Source: Vacuolonema iberomarrocanum LEGE 07170 (GTDB taxonomy: Bacteria > Cyanobacteriota > Cyanobacteriia > Elainellales > Elainellaceae). Taken from it: a DNA stretch of 64,000 nt. The stretch's first letter is position 1, and every line of letters begins with the position of its first letter. The notes under the pieces are model-generated. The model ran no database searches. It was not told where the DNA came from and saw only the letters and a program-made list of their open reading frames with translations. The translations under genes were made by a program, and so were the position numbers. This document shows, one piece after another, positions 55,046 to 64,000 of the stretch. The stretch covers positions 1 through 64,000 of the forward strand of contig JADEXA010000023.1 in NCBI GenBank assembly GCA_015207365.1. Reading direction: 5' to 3'.

Positions 55046-55978
55046 TTAAGCTGTCCGTAGACGTTCAACATCCCGAATTGGCGGCGCACCGAACATCCGA
55101 GAATACTCACGACTAAATTGTGAAGGACTTTCATACCCCACCTGATAGGCAGCCTTGGACGCATTGAAGTTTTCAGCAAGCATCAGACGGCGCGCTTCGA
55201 GGAGTCTTAATTGCTTTTGGTATTGCAGCGGACTCATGGATGTCACTGCTTTGAAATGATAATGAAAAGAGGAAGCAGACATCTCCGCTTGTCTTGCGAG
55301 ACTCTCAATCCGCATCGGTCGTGCTAAATCAGCCTTGAGTCGTTCAATTACCTCAGCAATCCGCTGCATATTGCTACCAGCAGTGGCAATTTGGCGAACC
55401 GCTGCACCTTGGTCGCTCATTAAAAGGTGATAGTAGAGTTCGCGTATCATTAGCGGAGCAAGGATTGCAATATCCTGGGGTCTATCCAAAAGCTTCGCTA
55501 GTCTGAGCGTGCAATCGAGTAACGGTTGATCAATCGTTCTGACAAATAAACCTCTAACCGCATTCTCCTGCTGGCGCTTAGTCGGACTCGTTTGAATCGC
55601 TAGCTCACAGAGTTGACCGGGATCTATATTCACCTTGAGACTTAGATAAGGCTTTTCAGGAGTTGCCTCCATAACAAATGCGCTCAACGGCAAATCAACT
55701 GAAGCGACAAGATATTGAGCCACACTATAAGGATAGACTTCCTCACCCAGCAAAACTTTCTTTTTACCTTGAACCAAAATGGCAAAGAAAGGGTTAAAGA
55801 CACCATGTATTGCAGTGGGCACTGAAGATGCTCGCTGCAATTCCATTTGATTAATCGCAGTTTGATGAACCCCGTCTCCTTTACCGTCCGTATGACGAGT
55901 GAGCAGTGATGCTAATTCTTGGCACTGATTCGAGGTCGTAGCTTGATGGCTGGCTGGGCTGATGACTTGATCGGTCAT
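55046..55978 (-). CDS. AraC-family transcriptional regulator
   Basis: 310 residues. An N-terminal AraC_N cupin-like ligand domain (about 25-170, with NPFFAILVQGKKKVLLGEE) is followed by two helix-turn-helix motifs (about 205-305; IESLARQAEMSASSFHYHFK and AAYQVGYESPSQFSREYSRM). It probably controls the divergent nmrA-cupin pair that starts at 56130, as such AraC_N regulators often lie beside the oxidoreductase they regulate. The binding site is not resolved. Confidence 0.92.
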   Translation of the reverse strand: MTDQVISPASHQATTSNQCQELASLLTRHTDGKGDGVHQTAINQMELQRASSVPTAIHGVFNPFFAILVQGKKKVLLGEEVYPYSVAQYLVASVDLPLSAFVMEATPEKPYLSLKVNIDPGQLCELAIQTSPTKRQQENAVRGLFVRTIDQPLLDCTLRLAKLLDRPQDIAILAPLMIRELYYHLLMSDQGAAVRQIATAGSNMQRIAEVIERLKADLARPMRIESLARQAEMSASSFHYHFKAVTSMSPLQYQKQLRLLEARRLMLAENFNASKAAYQVGYESPSQFSREYSRMFGAPPIRDVERLRTA

Positions 55979-56129
55979 ATCGATTCATTCAATCGAATTC
56001 CACTCAGCATTATAGAGGACTCATAAAATTCTAACTTGGAGGATTAGGCAATAAACTACGAGGTCTATGTATTTATCAGTCTTGCTTCTAACACTACTGT
56101 GAATCTAGTCAGACCAATCACTTAAGAGA

Positions 56130-57029
56130 ATGTCTATGGCTAAATATGTTGTTTTGGGAGCGACAGGGCAGACCGGCACAGCTACGGCAAATGCGCTGAT
56201 AGGACATGCAACGGTGCGTGTAGCGGTGCGGAATGAAAGCAAGGGTGCTGCTTGGAGAGCGCAAGGTGCTGAAGTTGCAATTGTCGAAGATATTGCCGAT
56301 GTGGATGCCTTGGCTCGTGCTTTTGAAGGTGTGACAGGTGCGTATGTTCTGAATCCGCCTGATTATGCCTCAGATAATCTGCTCACGCGGGCTGAGCAGG
56401 TGATTTCAGCCGTCGCTGAAGCGGCGCAACGAGCGCACTTGTCGAAAATTGTTGCTCTGTCCTCTATTGGAGGGCACCTCCCGCAAGGAACTGGCCACAT
56501 TCTGACCGTCTACAAGATGGAAGAAAAGCTCAAAAGCTTGCCAACTAAGGTCGCGATTGGCTTCGTGCGTGCGGCAGGGTTCATGGAAAACTGGCGACCG
56601 CTTTTGCCGATTGCACAACAAACTGGGAGATTGCCCTCTTTATATGCTCCGCTAGATCGGGCTATGCCGATGGTCTCCGCGATCGACGTCGGTCAGACGT
56701 GCGCGGACATGCTGATGCAAGAGTGGCAAAACACACAGGTCTGGGAACTTCACGGTCCACACCCTTACAGCCCAAATGACGTTGCCGCCAGTTTTAGCAA
56801 AGCCCTAGAGCGCGATGTTCAAGCGGTTACTCTTCCTGAGAGTGAATGGTCTTCGTTGCTGGCACCAATGGGTTTCAATTCTGCCACCATCCATTCGTAT
56901 AGTGAAATGATCCGCGCCTTCAACGATGGAACGCTGGTTTTTGAAGAAAATGGGACAAAGAGGATTCAAAGAAAAACCACGATCGACGAGATTGTCTCTT
57001 CTTGGTTGGGCGGCAGCAGTCTAAGTTAA
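56130..57029 (+). CDS. NmrA-family NAD(P)-binding protein
   Basis: 299 residues; a second ATG at 56136 with AAGAGA in better spacing may be the true start. The Rossmann motif VVLGATGQTGTATANAL lies at the N-terminus, with AYVLNPPDY and VRAAGFMENW as NmrA/TMR-type features. It is likely an atypical SDR such as a quinone or other reductase-type sensor. It is divergent from AraC and followed by a secreted cupin. Its 3' end is duplicated downstream at 57749-57970. Confidence 0.87.
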   Translation: MSMAKYVVLGATGQTGTATANALIGHATVRVAVRNESKGAAWRAQGAEVAIVEDIADVDALARAFEGVTGAYVLNPPDYASDNLLTRAEQVISAVAEAAQRAHLSKIVALSSIGGHLPQGTGHILTVYKMEEKLKSLPTKVAIGFVRAAGFMENWRPLLPIAQQTGRLPSLYAPLDRAMPMVSAIDVGQTCADMLMQEWQNTQVWELHGPHPYSPNDVAASFSKALERDVQAVTLPESEWSSLLAPMGFNSATIHSYSEMIRAFNDGTLVFEENGTKRIQRKTTIDEIVSSWLGGSSLS

Positions 57030-57207
57030 AGCCGATGATAGCTGCCGAACCATTTGTTAGAGAGAAAGATTCTGCCTAATCGTTCCAAATAGCAAATTAT
57101 GGATAGATATTTCTGCCTAATTGCCCTGTGACAGTAACAGGTGGAATTTTGTTTACCTAATGATTCAAAACATCATCTAATTGGAGCTAATTGAAGAAAG
57201 AACTGTT

Positions 57208-57744
57208 ATGAGAAAACACATTTTGTCACTTCTCATCATTGCTTGCTTGTTGCTTTTTTTGCCCTCAATGGGGCGCACACAATCAACGACCGTAACTCAG
57301 TCAGGTACGGAATCCGCCGTTCAGGAGAACACCGCGCCGATGACGGTGATACCACTGAGCGATGCACTCGACCGGGAGTTCCGACCGCTTTATGAAACGA
57401 GGCCTGATGGCCCAAACCTCCATGTGCTAGAGGGCGATCCCCTTACTGGGTCATCCCAGACTCTGTTTCGTTACGGGCGCAACTACGCAGGAAGTGGCAA
57501 CCTGCACTTCCACACCCATGACTATCGCCTCTGGCTTATCGAAGGCGTGTTGAAGCATTGGGATGCGGACGGCAACGAAGAAAGTGCGCCTATCCTCCTT
57601 CCCGGCTCATATGTATATCAACCGGCTGATCTAATTCATGCCGCCAATTGCTTAACAGAGCGGTGCATCGCCTACGTTATATTTGATGGCCCCATCGAGA
57701 CAGGTTTCCCCGACGACACAAACTCACCTTCCGAGGAGCGCTGA
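57208..57744 (+). CDS. Secreted cupin-domain protein
   Basis: 178 residues from the ATG at 57208, preceded by GAAGAAAGA; the frame opens at 57181. A signal peptide (ILSLLIIACLLLFLPSMGRT) is followed by a cupin-like barrel with LHFHTHDYRLWLIEGVLKHW, whose HxH...E residues would bind a metal. It lacks a clear enzymatic assignment. It sits between nmrA and a fragment repeated from the nmrA end, probably in the same AraC-controlled unit. Confidence 0.78.
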   Translation: MRKHILSLLIIACLLLFLPSMGRTQSTTVTQSGTESAVQENTAPMTVIPLSDALDREFRPLYETRPDGPNLHVLEGDPLTGSSQTLFRYGRNYAGSGNLHFHTHDYRLWLIEGVLKHWDADGNEESAPILLPGSYVYQPADLIHAANCLTERCIAYVIFDGPIETGFPDDTNSPSEER

Positions 57745-57748
57745 TCTA

Positions 57749-57970
57749 AAGATGTTCAGGCGGTTACCCCGCCTGAGAGTGAATGGTCTTCGTCGCTGGC
57801 ACCAATGAGTCTCAGTTCTTCCACTGTCCACTCGTATACTTGAGATGCTCCGCGCCTTCAACGATGGAACGCTGGTCTTCGAGGAAAATGGGACAACAAG
57901 ATTCAAGGAAAAACCACGATCGACAGTGTTGTCTATTTGAGGTTAAGCCGCAATAGTCTAAGTTAAAGCC
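57749..57970 (+). pseudogene. Duplicated 3' fragment of the nmrA gene
   Basis: This stretch repeats nmrA from about 56815 to 57045 with many substitutions and small indels. Shared landmarks are GAGAGTGAATGGTCTTCGT, CGCGCCTTCAACGATGGAAC and GTCTAAGTTAAAGCCGATGA. The reading frame is broken and there is no start. It places the cupin gene between a full and a partial nmrA copy, as left by a tandem duplication followed by loss. Confidence 0.85.
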
Positions 57971-58124
57971 GATGATAGCTGCTGAACTCTTAAATGGAGG
58001 GACAATTTCCACCTAAGATCCCCATATGGGTCAATAGGTGGAATGGTTCAGTATAAACATCCCTCCGATTCCAGGCTGAACCTGTTTAGAGTTTATTCAT
58101 AATCTCTTTTCAGGTCGTCTACCC

Positions 58125-58815
58125 ATGCAAGCAGAACCTCGCCCTAAGAAATTACTCGACCAGGTTCGGGACGCGGTTCGCTTAAAGCATTATTCCTACC
58201 GCACGGAGCAAACCTACGTGCAATGGATTCGCCGCTTCATCTTGTTTCATAACAAACGTCATCCCCAGGAGATGGGCGTTCCTGAAATTGAAGCTTTTCT
58301 TACCCATCTGGCAGTGCAAGAGCAGGTGGCGGCGCAAGAGCGGGTAGCGGCCTCCACCCAAAATCAAGCATTGAGCACCTACTCTTCTTATATCGACTAT
58401 CGATACGTTTTGCAGCGACCGCTGGATGAGCGGATTGATGCCATTCGAGCCAAGCCTTCCCGTAAGCTCCAACAGTTTTGACTCCGGAAGAAGTCCGGGC
58501 TGTGATCCATCGCATGTCGGGAGTTCATCGATTGATTGTGCAATTGCTCTACGGCAGTGGCTTGCGGCTGCGGGAGGCGATGCAACTCTGCATTAAGGAT
58601 TTAGATTTTCCCCAGTCTTATAGCGGTGTGCAACCGCATTCAGCACTGCAACGGTTGTGTGGGGCGCGCCGCGCCCCACACAACCGTACTTAACTAACGC
58701 GCATAGCGCTATAAATTGTCGTGCGAAACGCCAAGGGCTAGGCAAGCCGACTCACGATGTTACCCAGCCGTGTGCAGATGCCGCTTAAATAACACCGACA
58801 GCAAGTCAAACGCAT
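58125..58815 (+). pseudogene. Tyrosine integrase (IntI-like), frameshifted and split by a family A element
   Basis: Codons from 58125 give a SAM-like N-terminal domain (LKHYSYRTEQTYVQWIRRF, FLTHLAVQ) as in integron-type integrases. The frame stops at 58479, but a -1 shift at a TTTT run continues [20 protein letters not shown] and [19 protein letters not shown]. At 58619 a 95-base family A palindrome interrupts the gene. Beyond it IVVRNAKG and LTMLPSRVQMPLK, typical integrase sequence, resume with further indels and stop beside the chlH end. The catalytic Arg region (GSGLRLRE) is recognisable, but the C-terminal catalytic half is gone. Not functional. Confidence 0.88.
58619..58713. repeat. Family A dispersed palindrome, copy 5 (inverted)
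   Basis: 95 bases, in opposite orientation to the other copies, with TATAGCGG at the left and GCGCTATA at the right. It lies inside the integrase pseudogene between DLDFPQ and IVVRNAKG. This shows that the family moves into DNA as a discrete unit with precise ends. Confidence 0.93.
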
Positions 58816-58816
58816 T

Positions 58817-61800
58817 CTATAGAGCGACGCCTTCCAACGCTTCCTCCGCCTGATCATAGAGGGACTGTAGCTTTTTGATCGCCTCATCCCCCGGGGACCA
58901 ATATCCCCGTCCGTGGGCTTCCAGCATTCGTCCCACGATGTTGCGGAACGCTTCGGGGTTCGCTTGGCGCAGTTTTTCCGCCATTTCGCGATCGAAGGCA
59001 TAGGTCTCAGCGGCTTGGTCGTAAACCCAATCATCAGCGAAATGGGTCGTTCCAGCCCAGCCAATCATTGCTGTCATCCGCTGAGAGATTTCGTAGGCTC
59101 CCCCAGAGCCTTGAGCCGTCATTGCCTCGGCCCACTTCGGATTCAGCAGCTTGGTACGGTACTCCATCCGCAGTAGGTTCTCTAGCTTCTGAGGCGTGGT
59201 GTCTTTGGAGAAGCTTTCAACAAAGCTGGCGGTGACGCGGTGCCCCTGGCGCTGTTCGGCAGCTTGCTTCAGGGCTCCGGTGTTGGCGTAGTATTCCTGG
59301 ATGTCGGTGAGGCCATATTCCACCGAATCGATTTGCTGAACGATACGGCCAGTCGTACTGAGCAAGGTGTCGAGAATTTCGGGGCGGGCTTGGCCTTTGT
59401 CGCCACGACCGTAGCTAAAGGCATTGCGATCGCGCCAGGTATCCCCCAGTTCGTTGTTGGATTCCCAGTTGCTATCGACGATGCGATCGTTCACCAGGGA
59501 GCCATAGTCTCCCGCTGGATTGGAGAACAGCCGGGCTGTTGGATTTTCCACACCCTGGGCTTTGAGGGCTAACGCATGTTTGCGAATGAAGTTCTGATCC
59601 TCCGGCTCATCGACCTCGGCGGCGCGGCGGAATAGGTCGTCTAGCAGTTCCAGGATGTTGACGAAGCTGTCGCGGAAGATGCCCGATAGGTTGCCGAGTA
59701 CATCGATGCGAGGATGCCCAAGGTGCTCTAGGGGAATCAAGTCGTAGCGGACGATGCGCCCGGTGCCTTCCTTGATGGGTTCTGCACCCACCAATTCCAG
59801 TAGCGTACCGATCGCTTCGCCCTTCGTTTTAATTGTGTCCAGTCCCCAGAGCATGACGGCAATGGTTTCTGGAAATGTGCCATGTTCATCGCAGTGCTGG
59901 TCGATCAGTTTGCGAGCCACGAGGCGACCTCGCTCGTAAGCGGCAGGGGAGGGCATGCGGTAGGGGTCGAGGGCATGAATGTTGCGCCCTGTGGGCAACA
60001 CCCCCGCCCCATCGCGTAGCAAATCACCACCGGGAGCCGGAGGAATATATTCGCCATTCAGACCCCGCAACAGGTTGGTGAGTTCGTCAGTGGTTTTGGC
60101 AAGGCGATCGCAAATCTCCAGCCCTTCTTCAAGTCGTTGCCTTGCCGTTTCTCGTAGGGGCGCATCGGCGTCAGTACGGTAATGGTGCAGCAGCAGATCG
60201 TCGATGATGTTCGGCCATTGGGGGCGATCGCATACGGCCAGATCCAGCTCACTCAATGCTTTTACCACTTCTGGCTTAAGCGCATCACCGAAATAAGCTT
60301 CCAAATAGCTATGGCGAGTGGCTGCGTCGGGAGCCTGCCCTAGGATATGCAGTCCCGAGGAAAACAGTCGATTTTCTAACACTTGCAGATAGTCGTATAG
60401 CGTTGCAAAGTAGGCCAATAGAGACCCTTTGCTAAACAGACGCGCCGTTTCCAGCGAGAACTCCATGCCCAGCTTGCGGGCTTCGGTGAAGGGACAGTCG
60501 GCTTCCAGTCCTGTATCGGTAATTTTTTTGCAAATAGCTTCCCGCAGCACATCATTTTTATCGGGATCTTCGCGATATTCGGCAATCAGTTCTCGCAGTG
60601 CCACTAGGTCTTTGTAGAGTCCCGCTCGACCATACGGCGGCACGTTGTGGGAAATGAGCACACCATACCCGCGCCGTTTGGCCAGGATGGACTCGGATGG
60701 GTTGTTCGCCGCGTAGATGTAGAGATGCGGCAGGTTGCCCATCAGAATGTCAGGCCAAGAGTAGCCAGTGTTGCCCAGGGGAGAACCGGGCAGCCACTCT
60801 GCGGTACCATGCATCCCAAAGTGCAGCACGGCATCGGCCTGAAAATCCTTTTGCAGCCATTGGTAGAAAGCGGTGTATTGCGGATGGGGCGTGAGGTCTC
60901 GCTCAAACATCAGTCGCATCGGATCGCCGGAAAGACCCAGCGGCGGCTGCACCCCAATCCACAGGTTGCCAAGCTGTACGCCCCCGATTAGGAAATCATC
61001 GTCGTAGGTCTTGATGCCCGTGCGGGTCAGCTCGCCCCACTGGTTTTCGACGCGAGTGGTGAGCAGGTAGCCCAGCCACTTCTCTAGCTTGCGAACGTTG
61101 ACGGTCTGCTGGAGGGGAATGCTTTGGCGGGATCCATTCCCATTAGAGTGCGACACCCGGTTCTTGATGCGTGGATCGGTCTCATCTGCGTCTTTGACCC
61201 AGTCGATCAGGGTTTCGCCATCGTCAGGAAGGTCACCCACGTTATATCCTGCGGCTTGCAGCGACGTGAGCAGCTTTAATAATGACCGAGGCACGTTCAA
61301 CAGTGCTGCCGTGCCTGTTGCGCCGTAGCCGGGGGGAAATCCATAGAGCACGATCGCCACTTTCCTCTCCGCTGCTGGTTTCTGCCGGAGTGCCACCCAG
61401 CGTTTTACCCGCCCAATCAACCGCTGCACCCGTTCGGGCACCAGATAAATGTCTTCTCCCACCAATCCCCCCAGCGGCACTGGGTCGATCGCCCCATCCA
61501 GCTCTGGCAGTGCGTATAGCACCACACTTTGTAGCCCTCCAACCCCCTGGCGTGTCCAGGAATGAATGTCTTGGATCAGCAGCGGCGCTGAGACGAAATA
61601 GGGCACATTCTTCGCCGTCAGAATCCGCACGGCCACTTCCGTCTGGCGTCCAGCCTCCATCGATCCGGCGGGGCCACCCACCAACGGAAAGCCAATCGTG
61701 GAGACGATCGCATCGACCTTCACCGCTTCACCCGATAGAGAGGGGGTAGCAGTTTGCCCCTGCGATCGCTGCGCTTGCTCGTAATCCGTCGTCATCCAAT

Positions 61801-62698
61801 CCCGCACGGCCACATGTCCTTCAACGCCGTTGATGAAGATCGGCACGGGCACCAAACCCGCGTTTTCAAAGGCTCGAATTAGCTGCGGAATGTAGGGCTG
61901 TTGGGTAATGACATGTTTGCGGTAAAGCAAAATCCCAACCACTGCAGGAGGGATAGCGTTAGTTTTTTGCTCCGCTTCGCGATCAGGTTCGGCATCGGAT
62001 GGCTGATGGCTTGTTTCTACCTTTCTGTTCCGATGCCACTCCAGATAAGCTCTTGGCGACTCAAAATACCCGCCATACCCTGGGTGCAACAGCCCCATGT
62101 TGGGCGCAGATACCGCTTCGGGAATGTCTCCCACAGTAAGCTCCAGGTATGTTTCCCCCAGGAACCAAAACATGGCCGCCACATTCTCCGCGCCGCCAGC
62201 GTTCCAGTAACCATAGATAATCAGCCAGTTGCGTAAATCCTGTACTTTGCCGACGGGAATATATTTGAGCAGCTTGGGGCCAACTTTGAGAAAACTCAGA
62301 TAGCCCGCCAGTTTGTCTTCTTCGCGACTATTACCAAACTTGCTGAGAATGAACTGGACGGGCTTGGGCATGCCCTTGGGTTTCTCGCCGATCGCAAACT
62401 TGCCTAACTGGGTCAAAGCCATCAATTCCAGCGCCGACTCAAAGACCAGGCGGATGGGGATGGATTTCACGCGCTCCCGCAGCCAGAGCACCTGATCGTA
62501 GTCAAAGATCAGGCTGCCGAAGAAGACATCAGCGGTTTCAAGGGCTTGGGCGATCGCCTCCGGCTGTTCATTGATGTCGCGATCGCTGAAGACGTGAATC
62601 TCCAAATCGGGACAGCGCTGGATGGCTTTCTTTGCTGCCTGCCGATAGAGCCCTGCGTTGAATGTTTCAAAGCCCGCAATCAAGACAATTTTCGGCAT
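58817..62698 (-). CDS. Magnesium chelatase subunit H, anoxygenic (BchH-like) type
   Basis: 1293 residues. Binds protoporphyrin IX and, with the I and D subunits, inserts Mg2+ in the first committed step of chlorophyll synthesis. The core FGMHGTAEWLPGSPLGNTGY, AANNPSESILAKRRGYG and HNVPPYGRAGLYK is closest, from memory, to BchH of green phototrophs rather than to typical cyanobacterial ChlH (which reads FGTHGSLEFMPGKQVGMS). The N-terminus MPKIVLIAGFETFNAGL also differs. It is shorter than ChlH (about 1330). It may be a second, alternative H subunit; no chlI or chlD is in the window. ATG start at 62698. Confidence 0.9.
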   Translation of the reverse strand: MPKIVLIAGFETFNAGLYRQAAKKAIQRCPDLEIHVFSDRDINEQPEAIAQALETADVFFGSLIFDYDQVLWLRERVKSIPIRLVFESALELMALTQLGKFAIGEKPKGMPKPVQFILSKFGNSREEDKLAGYLSFLKVGPKLLKYIPVGKVQDLRNWLIIYGYWNAGGAENVAAMFWFLGETYLELTVGDIPEAVSAPNMGLLHPGYGGYFESPRAYLEWHRNRKVETSHQPSDAEPDREAEQKTNAIPPAVVGILLYRKHVITQQPYIPQLIRAFENAGLVPVPIFINGVEGHVAVRDWMTTDYEQAQRSQGQTATPSLSGEAVKVDAIVSTIGFPLVGGPAGSMEAGRQTEVAVRILTAKNVPYFVSAPLLIQDIHSWTRQGVGGLQSVVLYALPELDGAIDPVPLGGLVGEDIYLVPERVQRLIGRVKRWVALRQKPAAERKVAIVLYGFPPGYGATGTAALLNVPRSLLKLLTSLQAAGYNVGDLPDDGETLIDWVKDADETDPRIKNRVSHSNGNGSRQSIPLQQTVNVRKLEKWLGYLLTTRVENQWGELTRTGIKTYDDDFLIGGVQLGNLWIGVQPPLGLSGDPMRLMFERDLTPHPQYTAFYQWLQKDFQADAVLHFGMHGTAEWLPGSPLGNTGYSWPDILMGNLPHLYIYAANNPSESILAKRRGYGVLISHNVPPYGRAGLYKDLVALRELIAEYREDPDKNDVLREAICKKITDTGLEADCPFTEARKLGMEFSLETARLFSKGSLLAYFATLYDYLQVLENRLFSSGLHILGQAPDAATRHSYLEAYFGDALKPEVVKALSELDLAVCDRPQWPNIIDDLLLHHYRTDADAPLRETARQRLEEGLEICDRLAKTTDELTNLLRGLNGEYIPPAPGGDLLRDGAGVLPTGRNIHALDPYRMPSPAAYERGRLVARKLIDQHCDEHGTFPETIAVMLWGLDTIKTKGEAIGTLLELVGAEPIKEGTGRIVRYDLIPLEHLGHPRIDVLGNLSGIFRDSFVNILELLDDLFRRAAEVDEPEDQNFIRKHALALKAQGVENPTARLFSNPAGDYGSLVNDRIVDSNWESNNELGDTWRDRNAFSYGRGDKGQARPEILDTLLSTTGRIVQQIDSVEYGLTDIQEYYANTGALKQAAEQRQGHRVTASFVESFSKDTTPQKLENLLRMEYRTKLLNPKWAEAMTAQGSGGAYEISQRMTAMIGWAGTTHFADDWVYDQAAETYAFDREMAEKLRQANPEAFRNIVGRMLEAHGRGYWSPGDEAIKKLQSLYDQAEEALEGVAL

Positions 62699-63431
62699 CT
62701 GGAGAACCTCAAACCCTTACTGACAGGACTCACGCATTTTGTTGATGGTGTGGTTGCGTCGCGGCCACACCATCAACGAATTCACTCAGAATTACGCAAA
62801 ACTTGCGTAGATCCTCACTTACTATCTTAGAGGCTGCTCGAAAAGCCTCGAGGTGTTGAAAATCAACGTTTCAGACCAGCCCTGGGTCTGCTTGAGCCGT
62901 CTTTTGAAACGTATCTGGATCCCCCTATCGCTAACCTATCGATAAGGTGCAATCAGAGAATTTGATGGGTTCTCCCATGTGCTGGCGTTGTTCTGCGGTC
63001 GCAACTGAACCCGCTTCAACCCGTAGCGTGAATCTCTACCTTTAGATATTTTGAACCGCTACCATTTTCTACTTTTCGAAGGATCAGGTTTGCTGGGTTG
63101 GCTCGATATTATTAGAGTGTAGGCTGCCCAGAAAAGCCGCAAGGTCTTCGTCTGACAGCTTTCTCTACAGCTATCAGATTATCCTCGGTAGCTATTACGT
63201 CAGATTATCGCTGATAGCCATTAAGAAATGCGTGTCAGGCCATTTAATTGTTCTTAATAGTTTCCCCGAAAAGATACGGCTATTTCTGCTTTCCTGAGTC
63301 GGCTACCCGACTGTTTGATGAGAAGGGAATTGATACAGTAGGAGCGTTGTCGGGATGTTGAATTCAACGGTTGAAGCGATAACCTGACAGCCCTTTCGTT
63401 GCGGAAGGTGATTGCAACAAGGAGGTCATTG
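62699..63431. other. Intergenic region before the right-edge gene
   Basis: About 730 bases holding the family C palindrome copy 2 and the fragment ACGCAAAACTTGCGTAG (also seen near 31080). No gene is supported. It likely contains the promoters of the chelatase and the right-edge gene. Confidence 0.6.
62741..62800. repeat. Family C palindrome, copy 2
   Basis: GTTGATGGTGTGG and CCACACCATCAAC flank an 11-base centre (62741-62777) and are followed by GAATTCACTCAGAAT. The ends and tail match copy 1 at 24533-24590. Confidence 0.8.
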
Positions 63432-64000
63432 ATGTCAGGTTCAATCCGTGAACAGGTTTCAGAAGATCTGAAACGCGCAAAAGCAGAAGGTAGCCTTCGG
63501 GCTGACCGAATTAAAGAAATTGTAAAAGCGGCTGTGTCCCAGGCGATCGCCGAGTTAAAAGAAGGTTCGGGTGAAGTTGGAACCATTGCCCGTGATGCTG
63601 TTCAGGCTGTTTCTGATGAAGTAAAAGGCAAAAGCCAAGAGGTCGCAACTGACCTTCGCGCCTCCGTTGAAGGGGTGGTCGAAGGGATTAGTGAAAAGCG
63701 GCGTGAGACGATCGCCAAAAGTCAAGAACAAATCCAAGCGCTCGAAGTAGAAGTTATTGAGCAAGAGCGGATTCTGCAGGAAGAAGTCGAAAATGCGCTC
63801 GTAAAAATCGAGACAGATGAGCAAGCAAACGGGACTGACGATATGGATCTCAAGTCTGCTATTGCATCAATTCTGGCCAACATTCGTGATAGCGAAGCCG
63901 TTGCCAACATGCAAGTTCAATATGCCCGACTGAAAGCGAAATTAGCCGTGCTAGATGCCAACTTGGCCAATCGGTATGGCGATCGCTACGACGAAGTGAA
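63432..64000 (+). CDS. Coiled-coil protein (partial)
   Basis: The frame is open from an ATG at 63432, preceded by an excellent AAGGAGG, to the right edge (189 codons seen). The product is almost wholly helical and charged: SIREQVSEDLKRAKAEGSLR, then AVSQAIAELKEGSGEVG, and heptad-like EQIQALEVEVIEQERILQEE. No signal peptide or membrane segment is present in the visible part. I do not recognise a named family. Similar helical proteins are common in cyanobacteria. Confidence 0.75.
   Translation, partial: MSGSIREQVSEDLKRAKAEGSLRADRIKEIVKAAVSQAIAELKEGSGEVGTIARDAVQAVSDEVKGKSQEVATDLRASVEGVVEGISEKRRETIAKSQEQIQALEVEVIEQERILQEEVENALVKIETDEQANGTDDMDLKSAIASILANIRDSEAVANMQVQYARLKAKLAVLDANLANRYGDRYDEV

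Noticed and set aside
58476..58481. Programmed -1 frameshift in the integrase
   Set aside because: The TTTT run could slip, but the gene also has a 95-base insertion and further indels, so decay explains it.

Overview
The window is chromosomal DNA from a cyanobacterium, most likely a filamentous, Leptolyngbya-like lineage; that placement is an inference. The evidence is a form IB RuBisCO operon in the order rbcL-rbcX-rbcS, a (bacterio)chlorophyll-type magnesium chelatase H subunit, a GH57 branching enzyme, cyanobacterial ComB, NurA and AarF homologues, and many HIP1 octamers (GCGATCGC) both inside and between genes. I saw no tRNA, rRNA, CRISPR array or intact transposase.

Layout. 1-559 is the start of a proline-rich TonB-like protein that leaves the left edge. 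1838-4299 is rbcL-rbcX-rbcS, closed by a dispersed palindrome and a strong hairpin facing convergent comB. 5.9-8.2 kb holds an HTH regulator (DUF7662 plus XRE) and an AT-rich HEPN/ApeA-like candidate defence gene. 8.4-12.8 kb holds an exported pterin-carbinolamine dehydratase, a very acidic repeat protein with a C-terminal membrane anchor, and the GH57 branching enzyme. 13.4-29.9 kb is the striking part: three giant tandem paralogues (1545, 1759 and 1597 aa), each DUF4347 + shared middle domain + 3 or 4 beta-sandwich repeats + a long RTX array + a C-terminal secretion-type domain. They are separated by spacers carrying the same palindromic elements and a duplicated leader. 29.9-32.8 kb holds a DUF3102-like protein and icd.

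32.9-43.4 kb is an accessory, decaying stretch: an APH(6)-type kinase, broken GNAT, HTH, NmrA and gamma-glutamylcyclotransferase genes, small membrane proteins, an SDR-MFS operon, a sensor kinase and a VOC protein. 43.6-48.2 kb holds cydAB, a TauE/SafE permease and a persulfide-dioxygenase-like hydrolase, which together suggest sulfide-tolerant respiration and sulfur detoxification. 48.6-54.9 kb holds NurA, an AarF/UbiB kinase, an LRR-protein kinase and an SLH lipoprotein. 55.0-58.8 kb holds an AraC regulator divergent from an nmrA-cupin pair with a duplication scar, then an integrase pseudogene split by a dispersed palindrome. 58.8-62.7 kb is an H subunit of the anoxygenic BchH type. A coiled-coil gene leaves the right edge from 63432.

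Three dispersed palindrome families recur: A with five copies, B with two, C with two. They punctuate intergenic regions, and one A copy has broken the integrase, so the family has been mobile. Several starts were moved from the longest open frame to a codon with a better ribosome-binding site or family fit; each case is stated.
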